Shown: piece after piece, positions 7,255-14,505 of the stretch
Numbering within the stretch: position 1 is the first letter of the stretch
How the letters are laid out: each line of letters begins with the position of its first letter
Source of the DNA: Planctomycetota bacterium
GTDB lineage: Bacteria; Planctomycetota; Planctomycetia; Isosphaerales; Isosphaeraceae
Direction: 5' to 3'
Assembly (NCBI GenBank): GCA_021777685.1
Contig: JAJYDH010000072.1
Span: forward strand, 1-17,301
Length of the DNA: 17,301 bases
Notes under the pieces: generated by a model
What the model saw: the letters and a program-made list of their open reading frames with translations, nothing else
The model's database searches: none
What the model was told of the DNA's origin: nothing
Position numbers and translations under genes: made by a program

Positions 7255-7833
7255 TCATTCGGGGAAGAGGCGGGCGACATCGAGCGAGACGTCGGGGAAG
7301 GCGAGGGGGTGAATCCGCTGACCCGGCGTGTAGACCGTGATCTCCCGATATTTCGAGCCCTCGGGATCGCGATGGACCTCGACGCATCGGTCCTTGATGT
7401 TGACGATCCAGTACTCCCGGATGCCGGCCCGGGCGTAGAGCCTCGACTTCGGGCCGCGATCTTTCTTGAGGGTCGTGTCGGAGACCTCGACCAGCAGCAG
7501 GATATCGGCGGGCGATGGCCTTTCCTTCTGATATCTCCTGGGCACCAACCAGGCGAAGTCGGGTTGAGGCTGGCTTCCAAATTGAGGGACGCCGATCGAG
7601 CCCTGGACTCGGACTCGGGCGGTTCCCCGGGGCAGGACCTCATTGCTCCAATCGATCAATTCATCGACGGAGTCGTCGTGCGGCGGGTTGATCGGACTCA
7701 TTCGACTTTTCCCGTAGACCGGCACGATCCTGCCGAAGATCAACTCGACGCGATGTTCCTCGGGCGGGTTGAATAGACCCATCCGGATCATCTCTTCGTA
7801 TTGGTCGTAGGTGAATCGAACCTTGGTCTTCAT
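7255..7833 (-). CDS. Uma2-family PD-(D/E)XK nuclease-fold protein (192 aa)
   Basis: The family (DUF820/Uma2) has a restriction-endonuclease fold and is greatly expanded in planctomycetes and cyanobacteria; its biological role is unknown. Visible motifs in order are HRVELIFGRIV (28-37, with E30), QPQPDFAWLVP (88-98, with D92), LLVEVSDTTLKKDRGPK (113-129, with E116) and YARAGIREYWIVNI (133-146). The putative metal residues D92 and E116 are retained, so it may be catalytically competent. Length is normal (180-200 aa). ATG 7833 lies 9 nt after the upstream peptidase stop, with GAGGTGG overlapping that stop, which indicates translational coupling. No transposase or partner gene suggests recent mobility. 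Confidence 0.88.
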   Translation of the reverse strand: MKTKVRFTYDQYEEMIRMGLFNPPEEHRVELIFGRIVPVYGKSRMSPINPPHDDSVDELIDWSNEVLPRGTARVRVQGSIGVPQFGSQPQPDFAWLVPRRYQKERPSPADILLLVEVSDTTLKKDRGPKSRLYARAGIREYWIVNIKDRCVEVHRDPEGSKYREITVYTPGQRIHPLAFPDVSLDVARLFPE

Positions 7834-7842
7834 CGCACCACC

Positions 7843-9081
7843 TCACTTCGGGGGATGGACGTCGGTCGTCGGGCCGACCGAGACGATGGTCATCGGCAGG
7901 AGCGGCCAGGTCTTCATGATCCGGCGGATGTCGTCGGGCGTCACCTTGCCGAAGAGTTCCAGCTCCTGGGCGACGGGCAGGTACTCGCGTCGATACGTCC
8001 AGTGGAAGCCGAGCGAGGCGAGCCGGCCCATCGGCCGTTCGGAGCGGAGCACGGTGCGGGACAGGACCTTGTTCTTGGCCTGGGTCAGCTCCTCGTCGGT
8101 GATCCCCTCCGCGATCGCTTCCGAGTAAACGTCGACCATCCGGGCGAGGTTGGCCTGGGTCTCGCCGGGCTCGCAACTCAGGAACGAGAAATAGGCCCCC
8201 GCGCGGTTGTAGTCCTGGTACGAGACCTCGGCGCCGTCGGCGTGACCGGGGTCGACCAGCTCCCAGTACAGACGTGAGCCGGTGTGATCGCCGAGGACCG
8301 TGGCCAGGAGCTGCGCGGCGTAGCGGTCGTCGTCCTCCAGCGCGGGGGCGTCGGCGACGCCGATCACGGTCTGCTGGTTGTCCTCGGCCCGGAGGAGGGC
8401 TTCGAAGGCGCCGGTCCCCCGGGGCGGGACGGCCTGACGCTCGGCGGGCGGGCCTTCCCAGGCCGCGCACCGGGATTTGGCCAGCTCGACGACCTCGTCC
8501 CAGTCGGTCTTGCCGGCGAAGGCGAGGACGATGTTGGCCGGGCTGTACTTCCGGGCGAAGTACTCGCGCATCTGGTCGACCTTCAGCGCCGTGATCGAGT
8601 CGACGGTGCCGATGATGCTCTGGCCGAGGGGATGCTCGCCGAAGTGCGCGGCCTTGGCGGCGTCGTAGGCGACCGACATCGGGTTATCCAGGTACATCCG
8701 GATCTCCTCGATGATGACCTTCTTCTCGGTCTCGAAGTCCTCCTCGCGGAGGCTCGGCCGGAGGATGTCCGAGAGGACCTCGAACGACCGGGGCAGGTAC
8801 TCGGGCAGGCAGGTGACGTGGTAGAAGGTGTCTTCTTCCGACGTCTGCGCGTTGTGCTTGGCCCCGACCCGGTCGAAGTCGCGGTTGACGGCCAGCGCAT
8901 CGCGGTGGGGCGTCCCCTTGAAGATCATGTGCTCCAGGAAGTGGGAGACGCCGGCCAGCTCGGGCGACTCGTCGCGGCTGCCCGCCTTGACGAAGAAGCC
9001 GGACGCCACCGATCGCGCCTGGTCGTTCACCTCGGCGATGACCTGGAGTCCGTTGTCGAGGACGGTGTGATGGAATCGCAA
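7843..9081 (-). CDS. M16 zinc metallopeptidase, catalytic subunit type (412 aa)
   Basis: This is a pitrilysin/mitochondrial-processing-peptidase-like M16 protein. The inverted zinc motif HFLEH is intact at 47-51 (H47, E50, H51), in ELAGVSHFLEHMIFKGT. The third zinc ligand is expected about 75 residues later and is matched by E125/E126 (KVIIEEIRMY). A second M16 lobe follows from about residue 200. In the second lobe the position where single-chain or partner subunits carry Arg/Tyr in REKRGLxYS reads ELVDPGHADGAEVSY, so the substrate-binding Arg is missing. No signal peptide is seen, so it is probably cytoplasmic. It lies downstream of an M16 partner that has the reverse motif pattern, with a palindromic repeat between them. 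Uma2 follows after 9 nt. Confidence 0.9.
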   Translation of the reverse strand: MRFHHTVLDNGLQVIAEVNDQARSVASGFFVKAGSRDESPELAGVSHFLEHMIFKGTPHRDALAVNRDFDRVGAKHNAQTSEEDTFYHVTCLPEYLPRSFEVLSDILRPSLREEDFETEKKVIIEEIRMYLDNPMSVAYDAAKAAHFGEHPLGQSIIGTVDSITALKVDQMREYFARKYSPANIVLAFAGKTDWDEVVELAKSRCAAWEGPPAERQAVPPRGTGAFEALLRAEDNQQTVIGVADAPALEDDDRYAAQLLATVLGDHTGSRLYWELVDPGHADGAEVSYQDYNRAGAYFSFLSCEPGETQANLARMVDVYSEAIAEGITDEELTQAKNKVLSRTVLRSERPMGRLASLGFHWTYRREYLPVAQELELFGKVTPDDIRRIMKTWPLLPMTIVSVGPTTDVHPPK

Positions 9082-9111
9082 GTGAAGGATCTCCGGGTGA
9101 ACGGGGGGAGA

Positions 9112-9299
9112 TTAACCGCCAAGGCGCCAAGAACGCCAAGGAAGAAGAGAGGAGAGGGGAGAACGAAGAAGAGAAATCAAACCACTGAATTTCTAATGAA
9201 AACGCTTTTGCCGATTTCTCTTGCTTTGATTTTTTCTCCTCTCACCTCCTGCTTTCCCCTCCCGTCTTCCTTGGCGTTCTTGGCGTCTTGGCGGTTCAA
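9112..9299. repeat. Palindromic CGCCAAG repeat element (MITE/REP-like)
   Basis: The outer arms 9114-9145 and 9265-9296 are inverted repeats: 32 nt with one mismatch. Each arm holds three copies of a CGCCAAG unit (AACCGCCAAG, GCGCCAAG, AACGCCAAG) followed by GAAGA. Inside, the left half is purine-rich (about 9141-9180) and the right half pyrimidine-rich (about 9220-9264), so pairing can continue imperfectly toward an AT-rich centre (9185-9220). Translated, the arms give NRQDAKNAKE-like peptides, which I know as spurious proteins in many bacterial genomes; this points to a widespread interspersed repeat. It holds no coding frame of its own. It fills nearly all the space between the two M16 genes, ending 5 nt before the upstream gene's stop codon. 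Confidence 0.85.
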
Positions 9300-9304
9300 G
9301 CTCT

Positions 9305-10546
9305 TCAAGATGGCAGACGCAGGGCCGTCGGGCCCAGCGTCACGATGGTCATCTCGTCGGCCCGGTTGGCGGCGGCGAACTCGCCGACCGACTCGGCCGT
9401 CAGCGCGTCCAGCTCGCCGGCGATCTCGTCGATCGGGCGGACCCGGCCGAGGTAGAACCAGTCCGAGGCGAGCGAGCCGGCGCGGCTCATGCTCGACTCC
9501 TGCTGCATGATCAGCGACGACTTGAGCCCCGCCCGCATCGTGTCCAGCTCCTCGGCGTCGACCCCGTCGCGGCCGAGCCGGGCGATCTCGTCCAGGGTCA
9601 CGTCGAGCGTCTCCTGGGCCCGGTCGGTCGAGGTCCCCGCGTAGCAGAGCACCGCCGCGCGATCCTTGTGCCCCTCGTAGGTCGCGTAGACCGAGTAGCA
9701 GAGCCCGCGCTTCTCTCGGACCTCGGTGAAGAGCCGGGCCGAGGAGTAGCCGCCGAGGATGCCGATCATCGCGCGGGCCCGATAATAGTCGGGGCTGTCC
9801 ACGGTCACGGTCGGGTACGCCAGCGCGATCTGGGTCTGCTGGGTCTCCTTGAGGAGATGTTCGCGGCTCGGGCCGCCGGGCTTGAGCCGGATGGCCGCCT
9901 CGGGCCTCGGCTCCCACCGGTCGAAGAGCCGGCCGACGGCCTCCTTGAGCGAGTCCCAGTCGATCGCGCCGGCGACGGCCAGGATTGCGCCATTGGGCCG
10001 ATAGTTGGCCCGGTGGAACGCGCGGAGGTCGTCGGGCGTCGCCTTCTTCACGCCGTCGATCGTGCCGGGCGCGGCCCGTCCCCAGGGGTCCGGGAAGTGG
10101 CGACGCCTCAGCTCGTAAATGACCTTCGAGCCCGGGTCGTCCTCCAGCCCCTGGAGGCTCTGGATCGCCAGCGCCCGGATCGGCTCGATCTCCTCGTCGT
10201 CGAGGTGCGGGCGGAGCAGGACGTCGGCGTAGATCTCCAGCGCGGGGATCAGGTTCCGGCCCAGGGTCGCGGCCGAGACGCTGGTGTGGAGCGTCTGAGC
10301 CCCCTCGCCGTGGTTGATCCCCAGGTTGTCCAGGGCGGTCAGGAGTTCGCGGCTGTCCAGGTCCCCCGCCCCGCGAGTGATCCACTCGGCGAGCATCGAC
10401 GCCGAGCCGCCCAGCCCCTCGGGCTCGTACGCCGCCCCCGCCGGGAGCAGGAACGAGAACGCGGCCGACTGGACGCCGGCCATCGACTCGGCGAGGAGCA
10501 CCAGGCCGTTGGGAAATTCGTGGGTGCGGACGGACGGTTCGGGCAC
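9305..10546 (-). CDS. M16 peptidase-like protein, non-catalytic partner (413 aa)
   Basis: The fold is M16 with two lobes, but the zinc motif is gone. Where the partner has GVSHFLEHM, this protein has GGSASMLAEW (residues 46-55), so both His and the Glu are replaced. The second lobe keeps the substrate-binding motif SSARLFTEVREKRGLCYSVYA (R277/R280 and Y284). This is the arrangement of the regulatory subunit in heterodimeric M16 enzymes such as the Sphingomonas pair or mitochondrial processing peptidase. The start is set at GTG 10546: GAGG lies 7 nt upstream, and it gives 413 aa, matching the 412-aa partner. The frame is open to 10630, but that extension looks non-coding and has no ribosome site. 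It is upstream of the catalytic gene on the same strand, separated by the palindromic repeat. Confidence 0.87.
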   Translation of the reverse strand: MPEPSVRTHEFPNGLVLLAESMAGVQSAAFSFLLPAGAAYEPEGLGGSASMLAEWITRGAGDLDSRELLTALDNLGINHGEGAQTLHTSVSAATLGRNLIPALEIYADVLLRPHLDDEEIEPIRALAIQSLQGLEDDPGSKVIYELRRRHFPDPWGRAAPGTIDGVKKATPDDLRAFHRANYRPNGAILAVAGAIDWDSLKEAVGRLFDRWEPRPEAAIRLKPGGPSREHLLKETQQTQIALAYPTVTVDSPDYYRARAMIGILGGYSSARLFTEVREKRGLCYSVYATYEGHKDRAAVLCYAGTSTDRAQETLDVTLDEIARLGRDGVDAEELDTMRAGLKSSLIMQQESSMSRAGSLASDWFYLGRVRPIDEIAGELDALTAESVGEFAAANRADEMTIVTLGPTALRLPS

Positions 10547-10664
10547 GGCTGGACCTCTTCGCTTCAGAGTCGATGTCGCGGCGATCCTGCATCCGAGGCC
10601 GGATCGGACCCGCCCGCCAGTATCGCCCAAAGATCCCGTCGCGTCGACGTCTGACCGGGCCGGT

Positions 10665-11195
10665 TCAGCCGTCCACGGCCTTGTACAGGGTCTTCGAGCG
10701 CCGGAAGCCGACGGCCCGGTAGAGCTGGACGGCCGAGGAATTCTCGGCGGTCACTTCGAGGTACGCCCGGCGGAGCCCGGCCTGGTAGAACCCTTCGAGG
10801 GCCTGGCGGACCAGCGCCTTGCCCAGGCCCATCCCCCGGAATTCGGGGACGACGCCCAGGTTCTGGATCGCGCCGATCGGCCCGCGATCCATCACGCCCT
10901 GGACCGTCCCGCAATAACCCTCGGGACAAGCGATCAGCCAGGTCGAGACGGCCAGAAAACCGGGCTTCCGGCGGATCTCCCGCATCAATCGCTGGCAGCC
11001 GTGGCGCTCGCCCAGACAGGGAAAGACGTGCGAGTCGACCTCGTCGCGGAAGCTGAGAAACTTCACCTCGGCGTGCAGCTCGACCAGCGACTCGTCCCAG
11101 GCGACCCACCGGAACGGCGGGGCGAGCCGGGGCGGGGGCAGCGAGCCGTCGAGGTCGATCTCCATCCGAAACCGCTTGTAATACGTGATCGCCAT
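10665..11195 (-). CDS. GNAT-family N-acetyltransferase (176 aa)
   Basis: The GNAT acetyl-CoA-binding motif A is clear: LGVVPEFRGMGLGKALV (113-129) with R120-G121-x-G123-x-G125. It is followed by motif B features (YLEVTAENSSAVQLYRAVGF, 145-164). The substrate is unknown; amines, peptides and antibiotics are all possible in this superfamily. The N-terminal third (YYKRFRMEIDL) is less conserved. ATG 11195 has no strong ribosome site; an internal ATG at 11165 (MEIDLDG) is the alternative. A good promoter lies 51 nt upstream. The M16 pair starts 118 nt downstream on the same strand, so GNAT may lead that transcription unit. Confidence 0.85.
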   Translation of the reverse strand: MAITYYKRFRMEIDLDGSLPPPRLAPPFRWVAWDESLVELHAEVKFLSFRDEVDSHVFPCLGERHGCQRLMREIRRKPGFLAVSTWLIACPEGYCGTVQGVMDRGPIGAIQNLGVVPEFRGMGLGKALVRQALEGFYQAGLRRAYLEVTAENSSAVQLYRAVGFRRSKTLYKAVDG

Positions 11196-11246
11196 CGCGC
11201 GTCGACGGTCCGGGCGAGGTCCGCGAGGGGAGCAGGATCAAAACCG

Positions 11247-11276
11247 ATTTTAGGACACCGATCCGAGCCGGGTCAA
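11247..11276 (-). promoter_or_regulatory. Sigma70-type promoter for the GNAT/M16 unit
   Basis: On the minus strand TTGACC (11271-11276) and TAAAAT (11247-11252) are separated by 18 nt, ending 51 nt before the GNAT ATG. Each hexamer matches consensus at five of six positions. It lies just after the mntH-Usp stop, so the GNAT gene probably starts its own transcript. Confidence 0.55.
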
Positions 11277-11304
11277 TGAACCGAAGGCCAAAGCCGGTGG
11301 GATC

Positions 11305-13230
11305 TCATCCCTCCTCCAGCGGCCGGGCGATCAGCATCGGCACGTTGAGCCCGTGGCGGACCTTGTCGACGGTCTGACCGAAGAGGAGGTCGCGGACCAG
11401 CCCGTGTCCGTGCGAGCCGACCACCAGGAGGTCGACCGGCTCGGCCCGGAGCTGCTTGATGAGCCTGGCCGCGCGGTCGGGTCCGTACAAAAGGATCGAG
11501 CGGGCCCGGTAGCCCTTCTGCTCCAGGACCCGGACGACGTCGTCGAGGTAGCGCTCGTCGGCCCCGGCCTCGCGGTCGGCCGCCTCCTCGCCGTAGACGA
11601 CGGTCATCGGTGTGTCGACGACGTGCAGGATGGTCAAGGACGTCACCCCCGGTTCGGCCAGGCTCAGGGCCCGGTTGAGGATCTCGGCGTCGCCCGGCCC
11701 CCGCTCCAGCGCCACGCCGATCCGGCCGGTCGGGCGCGGCCGGAGGGCGTCGGCCCAGTCCAGTTCCACGCTCGGCTCGGGCTTCCACGCGGGCGAAGGA
11801 CGAACCAACGGCTTGACGACCACCCAGGCCAGGAGTCCCAGCGCCGCCAGCGCGACCCCGTACAACGACCCGGCCACGATCCACGACAGCGGCAATGGCC
11901 CCAGCACCCGGCCCGACTCCGCCGCCATCGTCACCCACTCGTCGATCTTGTCGCCGACGAGCTTCGCGTTCAGCGCCACGATGACCGCCGCCGAGGACCA
12001 GGCCAGCGCCTGGCCCCACCACGGGGTCGCGAACTCCCCCATGTTCCGCCGGTCCGACGTGAAGTGGATCAGCGGGATCACCGCGAACGACAGTTGCAAG
12101 CTCAGGACTACCTGGCTGAGGACCAGCAGGTGCTGCGTCGCCTGCTCGCCGACCAGGATGATCGTCAGCACGGCCGGGATCAAGGCCAGCGACCGGGTGA
12201 TGACCCGCCGGAGCCACGGCGAGACCTTCAGGTCGAGGTACCCCTCCATGATGATCTGCCCGGCCAGCGTCCCGGTCAGCGTGGAACTCTGGCCCGCGCA
12301 GAGCAAGGCGACCCCGAACAGGATCGGGGCCGAGGCGCCCAGGAACCCCGGCAGGAGCCGATAGGCTTCCTCGATACTGGCGACCTCCGCCTTGCCGTGG
12401 AAGACCGCGGCGCTCAGGACCAGGATCGCCGCGTTCACGAAGAACGCCACGTTCAGGGCCAGGGCCGAGTCGATCAGGTTGTACTTGCACGCCTGGGCCT
12501 TGCTCGCCCGGTCCTTGCCGATTCGCCTCGACTGCACCAGGGCCGAGTGCAAATACAGGTTGTGCGGCATCACCGTCGCACCGAGAATGCCGATGGCGAC
12601 GAACAGCGAGCCAGGCGGCAAGGTCGGCCGGAAGCCGAGCATCATGGCCGACGGGTCGGGCCTGGCCAGGATGATCTGGAGCAAAAAGCAGCCGCCGATC
12701 GTCACCACCAGCGCCAGGATGGCGGCCTCCATCTTCCTCATCCCGTACTTCTGGAGCCAGAGCAGCAGGAACGTGTCGAAGGCCGTGACCGCGCAGCCCC
12801 AGAGCAGCGGCATCCCGAACAGGAGCTTCAGCGCGATCACCGTCCCCACCACCTCGGCCAGGTCGCACGCGGCGATGGCGACCTCGGCCAGCGCCCAGAG
12901 CGCGAAGTTGACGGGCCTCGAATACTCCGCCCGGCACGCCTGCGCCAGGTCGTGACCGGTCACGACCCCCAGCCTCGCCGAGAGGGTCTGGAGGACCACG
13001 GCCATCATGTTCGACATCAGCAGGACCCAGAGCAGGGCGTAACCGAACCGCGCCCCGCCCTCCAGGTCCGTCGCCCAGTTCCCCGGGTCCATGTAGCCGA
13101 CGCTCACCAGGTAGGCCGGACCCAGGAACGCGAACAGCCGCTTGAGCGGATTACCGTGGGCGACGCCCACCGTGCCGTGGACCTCGCCCAGCGACCTTCG
13201 CCCCACCGCCTCCGATTCTCCGATCGCCAT
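11305..13230 (-). CDS. mntH: NRAMP/MntH divalent-metal transporter fused to a UspA domain (641 aa)
   Basis: Residues about 30-475 are a complete NRAMP transporter with eleven or so helices. It imports Mn2+ or Fe2+ with protons across the inner membrane. Metal-site residues are present: D48 and N51 in DPGNWATD (helix 1) and M221 in ATVMPHNLYLHS (helix 6). The C-terminal 145 residues (from about 498, GRIGVALERGPGD) form a universal stress protein domain. Its nucleotide-binding motif is GSHGHG.VRDLLFGQTVDKV near the end, and it is probably cytoplasmic. Ordinary MntH is about 400-450 aa without a Usp domain, so the tail may sense ATP or metal and gate transport (inference). ATG 13230 has AGGCGG 6 nt upstream. 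The gene appears to be transcribed alone. Confidence 0.93.
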   Translation of the reverse strand: MAIGESEAVGRRSLGEVHGTVGVAHGNPLKRLFAFLGPAYLVSVGYMDPGNWATDLEGGARFGYALLWVLLMSNMMAVVLQTLSARLGVVTGHDLAQACRAEYSRPVNFALWALAEVAIAACDLAEVVGTVIALKLLFGMPLLWGCAVTAFDTFLLLWLQKYGMRKMEAAILALVVTIGGCFLLQIILARPDPSAMMLGFRPTLPPGSLFVAIGILGATVMPHNLYLHSALVQSRRIGKDRASKAQACKYNLIDSALALNVAFFVNAAILVLSAAVFHGKAEVASIEEAYRLLPGFLGASAPILFGVALLCAGQSSTLTGTLAGQIIMEGYLDLKVSPWLRRVITRSLALIPAVLTIILVGEQATQHLLVLSQVVLSLQLSFAVIPLIHFTSDRRNMGEFATPWWGQALAWSSAAVIVALNAKLVGDKIDEWVTMAAESGRVLGPLPLSWIVAGSLYGVALAALGLLAWVVVKPLVRPSPAWKPEPSVELDWADALRPRPTGRIGVALERGPGDAEILNRALSLAEPGVTSLTILHVVDTPMTVVYGEEAADREAGADERYLDDVVRVLEQKGYRARSILLYGPDRAARLIKQLRAEPVDLLVVGSHGHGLVRDLLFGQTVDKVRHGLNVPMLIARPLEEG

Positions 13231-13295
13231 CGATTGCCGCCTCGCTCAGATCTCGCCGTCTCCCTCGCGAGAACCCTTCAGGATGATCGTCTATG

Positions 13296-13324
13296 ACCTT
13301 AGCATGGCATCGAGACAAGGGCAA
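13296..13324 (-). promoter_or_regulatory. Candidate promoter for mntH-Usp
   Basis: On the minus strand TTGCCC (13319-13324) is followed after 17 nt by TAAGGT (13296-13301), preceded by TGC as in an extended -10. It ends 65 nt before the ATG. Both hexamers are imperfect. I see no clear MntR-type or Fur-type operator. The rest of the 13231-13471 gap holds the opposing -10 listed separately. Confidence 0.35.
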
Positions 13325-13405
13325 GTTCGCTTTTTGGAAAACCAAAATCACGAAATCGATCGTTCAAAATTCCGGAATGCTGCATCCGGCATGGGATCTG
13401 CTCCG

Positions 13406-13411
13406 TATACT
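13406..13411 (+). promoter_or_regulatory. Candidate -10 box for the first Gly/Tyr-rich gene
   Basis: TATACT lies 60 nt upstream of the ATG at 13472. No recognisable -35 hexamer sits at the right spacing, so this is tentative. Confidence 0.3.
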
Positions 13412-13471
13412 GGTCGATGGGATTGGCATGAATGTCCGAGCCAACCTCGAACACACACCCGGGAGATTGAC

Positions 13472-13867
13472 ATGCGTTCCCTGATGGGTCTGATGGTGGC
13501 GGGAGGGCTGGTGCTCGGCCTGGCGGGCGAGTCGAAGGCGCAGATCGGCATCTCGATCGGTACACCGGCCGGCTACAGCTATGGCTATCCGAATTTCTCG
13601 AGCTACGGAAGCTCGGGGCTCGGCGGCCTGGGCGGCTACGGCTACAACAGCTACAACAGTTATGGCACGGGCATCCTCGGCGGCCCCGGCGGCTTCTCCT
13701 ACAGCTCCGGCTACTCCGGTTACGCCGCGCCCGTGGTCGGCGGCTACGGGTATGGCTATCGGCCGTACTACGGCGGTTACGGCTACCGCCCCGCATACAC
13801 GGGTTACGGCTACGGCTACCGGGGTGGTTTCCGCCCCTTCGGCGGGATGGGCCGCCGGTTCCGTTGA
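13472..13867 (+). CDS. Secreted Gly/Tyr-rich protein A (131 aa)
   Basis: The N-terminus MRSLMGLMVAGGLVLGLAG is a Sec signal peptide with cleavage expected after ESKA (residue 23). The mature part is low-complexity and dominated by Gly, Tyr and Ser. It has repeated YGYG/GYGY units, a run of SYNSYGTG-like turns, and an Arg-ending tail (GGMGRRFR). No enzymatic motif is visible. ATG 13472 is set by GGGAG 6 nt upstream; the frame is open much further upstream (from 13142) but that is antisense to mntH and its promoter. Gly/Tyr-rich secreted proteins can be surface or matrix components, and tyrosines may cross-link, but the role here is unknown. A second protein of the same kind follows. Confidence 0.8.
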   Translation: MRSLMGLMVAGGLVLGLAGESKAQIGISIGTPAGYSYGYPNFSSYGSSGLGGLGGYGYNSYNSYGTGILGGPGGFSYSSGYSGYAAPVVGGYGYGYRPYYGGYGYRPAYTGYGYGYRGGFRPFGGMGRRFR

Positions 13868-13898
13868 GTGGGGCCTGCTCCAACACGATGTCGATCGA

Positions 13899-13918
13899 GG
13901 GCGGGGCCATCCCCGCCT
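13899..13918 (+). terminator. Terminator after Gly/Tyr-rich gene A
   Basis: GGCGGGG (13900-13906) and CCCCGCC (13911-13917) form a 7-bp stem with a CCAT loop, extendable by one G-T pair, and are followed by TTCCTT. The T-tract is imperfect. It lies 32 nt after the stop codon. Confidence 0.5.
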
Positions 13919-13959
13919 TCCTTCGTCGACGATTCGCGGCGGCGGACCTGGCAGCGGTC

Positions 13960-13965
13960 TATAAT
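13960..13965 (+). promoter_or_regulatory. Candidate -10 box for Gly/Tyr-rich gene B
   Basis: A perfect TATAAT occurs in GC-rich DNA, 90 nt upstream of the second Gly/Tyr-rich gene and downstream of the hairpin that ends the first. No good -35 is seen. With the hairpin, it suggests the two genes are transcribed separately. Confidence 0.4.
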
Positions 13966-14055
13966 AGGACACGGGCCCCGCGATCGTCGCGGCGAGGTCG
14001 GGTCGTGCCCGGCGCGTCGGTGGGCGTCGGTCGGGATGGCCGGAGGGGATGAGAG

Positions 14056-14490
14056 ATGCGACACCTGTGGATGGTCCTCACGGTCGGAATCGCCCTGGCG
14101 ATGGCGGCCGGAACTTCCTCGGCCCAGGTCCCGACCTACGGGCCGTCGGCGCCCTTCCGGGTCAATTCGAGCATCGGCCTGCCCGGCCTCTACGGGACGA
14201 GTTGGGGCGTGGCCAGCTTCGGCATCCCCCGGACCTACACCACGTTCTCGTCGCCTTATGGCGCGGGCTACGGTTACGGCTATCCCAATTACGGGGTCCT
14301 GCCCGGCCGGTACGGGGTCGGGCTCTGGCGGCCGGGGTTCGTCGCCCCGGGCTACACCTACGGCTCGGCCTACGGCTATAACACCTTCCCCTACCCCTAC
14401 AAGCCTGGCGGTCCGATGTACGGTCCGCCCATCGGCGTCTACGCCCCCGGCTTCGGCCCCGGCCTGCCGCCTGCCGTCTATGGCCAGTGA
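14056..14490 (+). CDS. Secreted Gly/Tyr/Pro-rich protein B (144 aa)
   Basis: The signal peptide MRHLWMVLTVGIALAMAAG has cleavage expected after TSSA (residue 23). The mature protein is rich in Gly, Tyr and Pro, with YGAGYGYGYPNYG and YTYGSAYGYN segments and a PGGPMYGPP tail. It has the same architecture and signal-peptide layout as the gene 190 nt upstream (SxA cleavage followed by Q), so the two are probably paralogues or convergent low-complexity secreted proteins. ATG 14056 follows GGAGGGG by 7 nt. The stop is 15 nt from that of the convergent VOC gene. No catalytic motif is visible, and its function is unknown. Confidence 0.8.
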   Translation: MRHLWMVLTVGIALAMAAGTSSAQVPTYGPSAPFRVNSSIGLPGLYGTSWGVASFGIPRTYTTFSSPYGAGYGYGYPNYGVLPGRYGVGLWRPGFVAPGYTYGSAYGYNTFPYPYKPGGPMYGPPIGVYAPGFGPGLPPAVYGQ

Positions 14491-14505
14491 TCGCGCTTTC
14501 CGACC

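Noticed and set aside
9114..9145. CRISPR-like array from the repeated CGCCAAG units
   Set aside because: Units are 8-10 nt apart with no spacers, and the arms are inverted rather than tandem; no cas genes are present.
9177..10592. Minus-strand open frame overlapping the non-catalytic M16 gene and running into the palindromic repeat
   Set aside because: It is an out-of-frame Arg/Gly/Pro shadow; its tail (NRQDAKNAKE) is only the translated repeat arm.
11353..13296. Long plus-strand open frame (over 640 codons) opposite mntH-Usp
   Set aside because: It is highly charged, has no motif, and is antisense to a well-conserved transporter.
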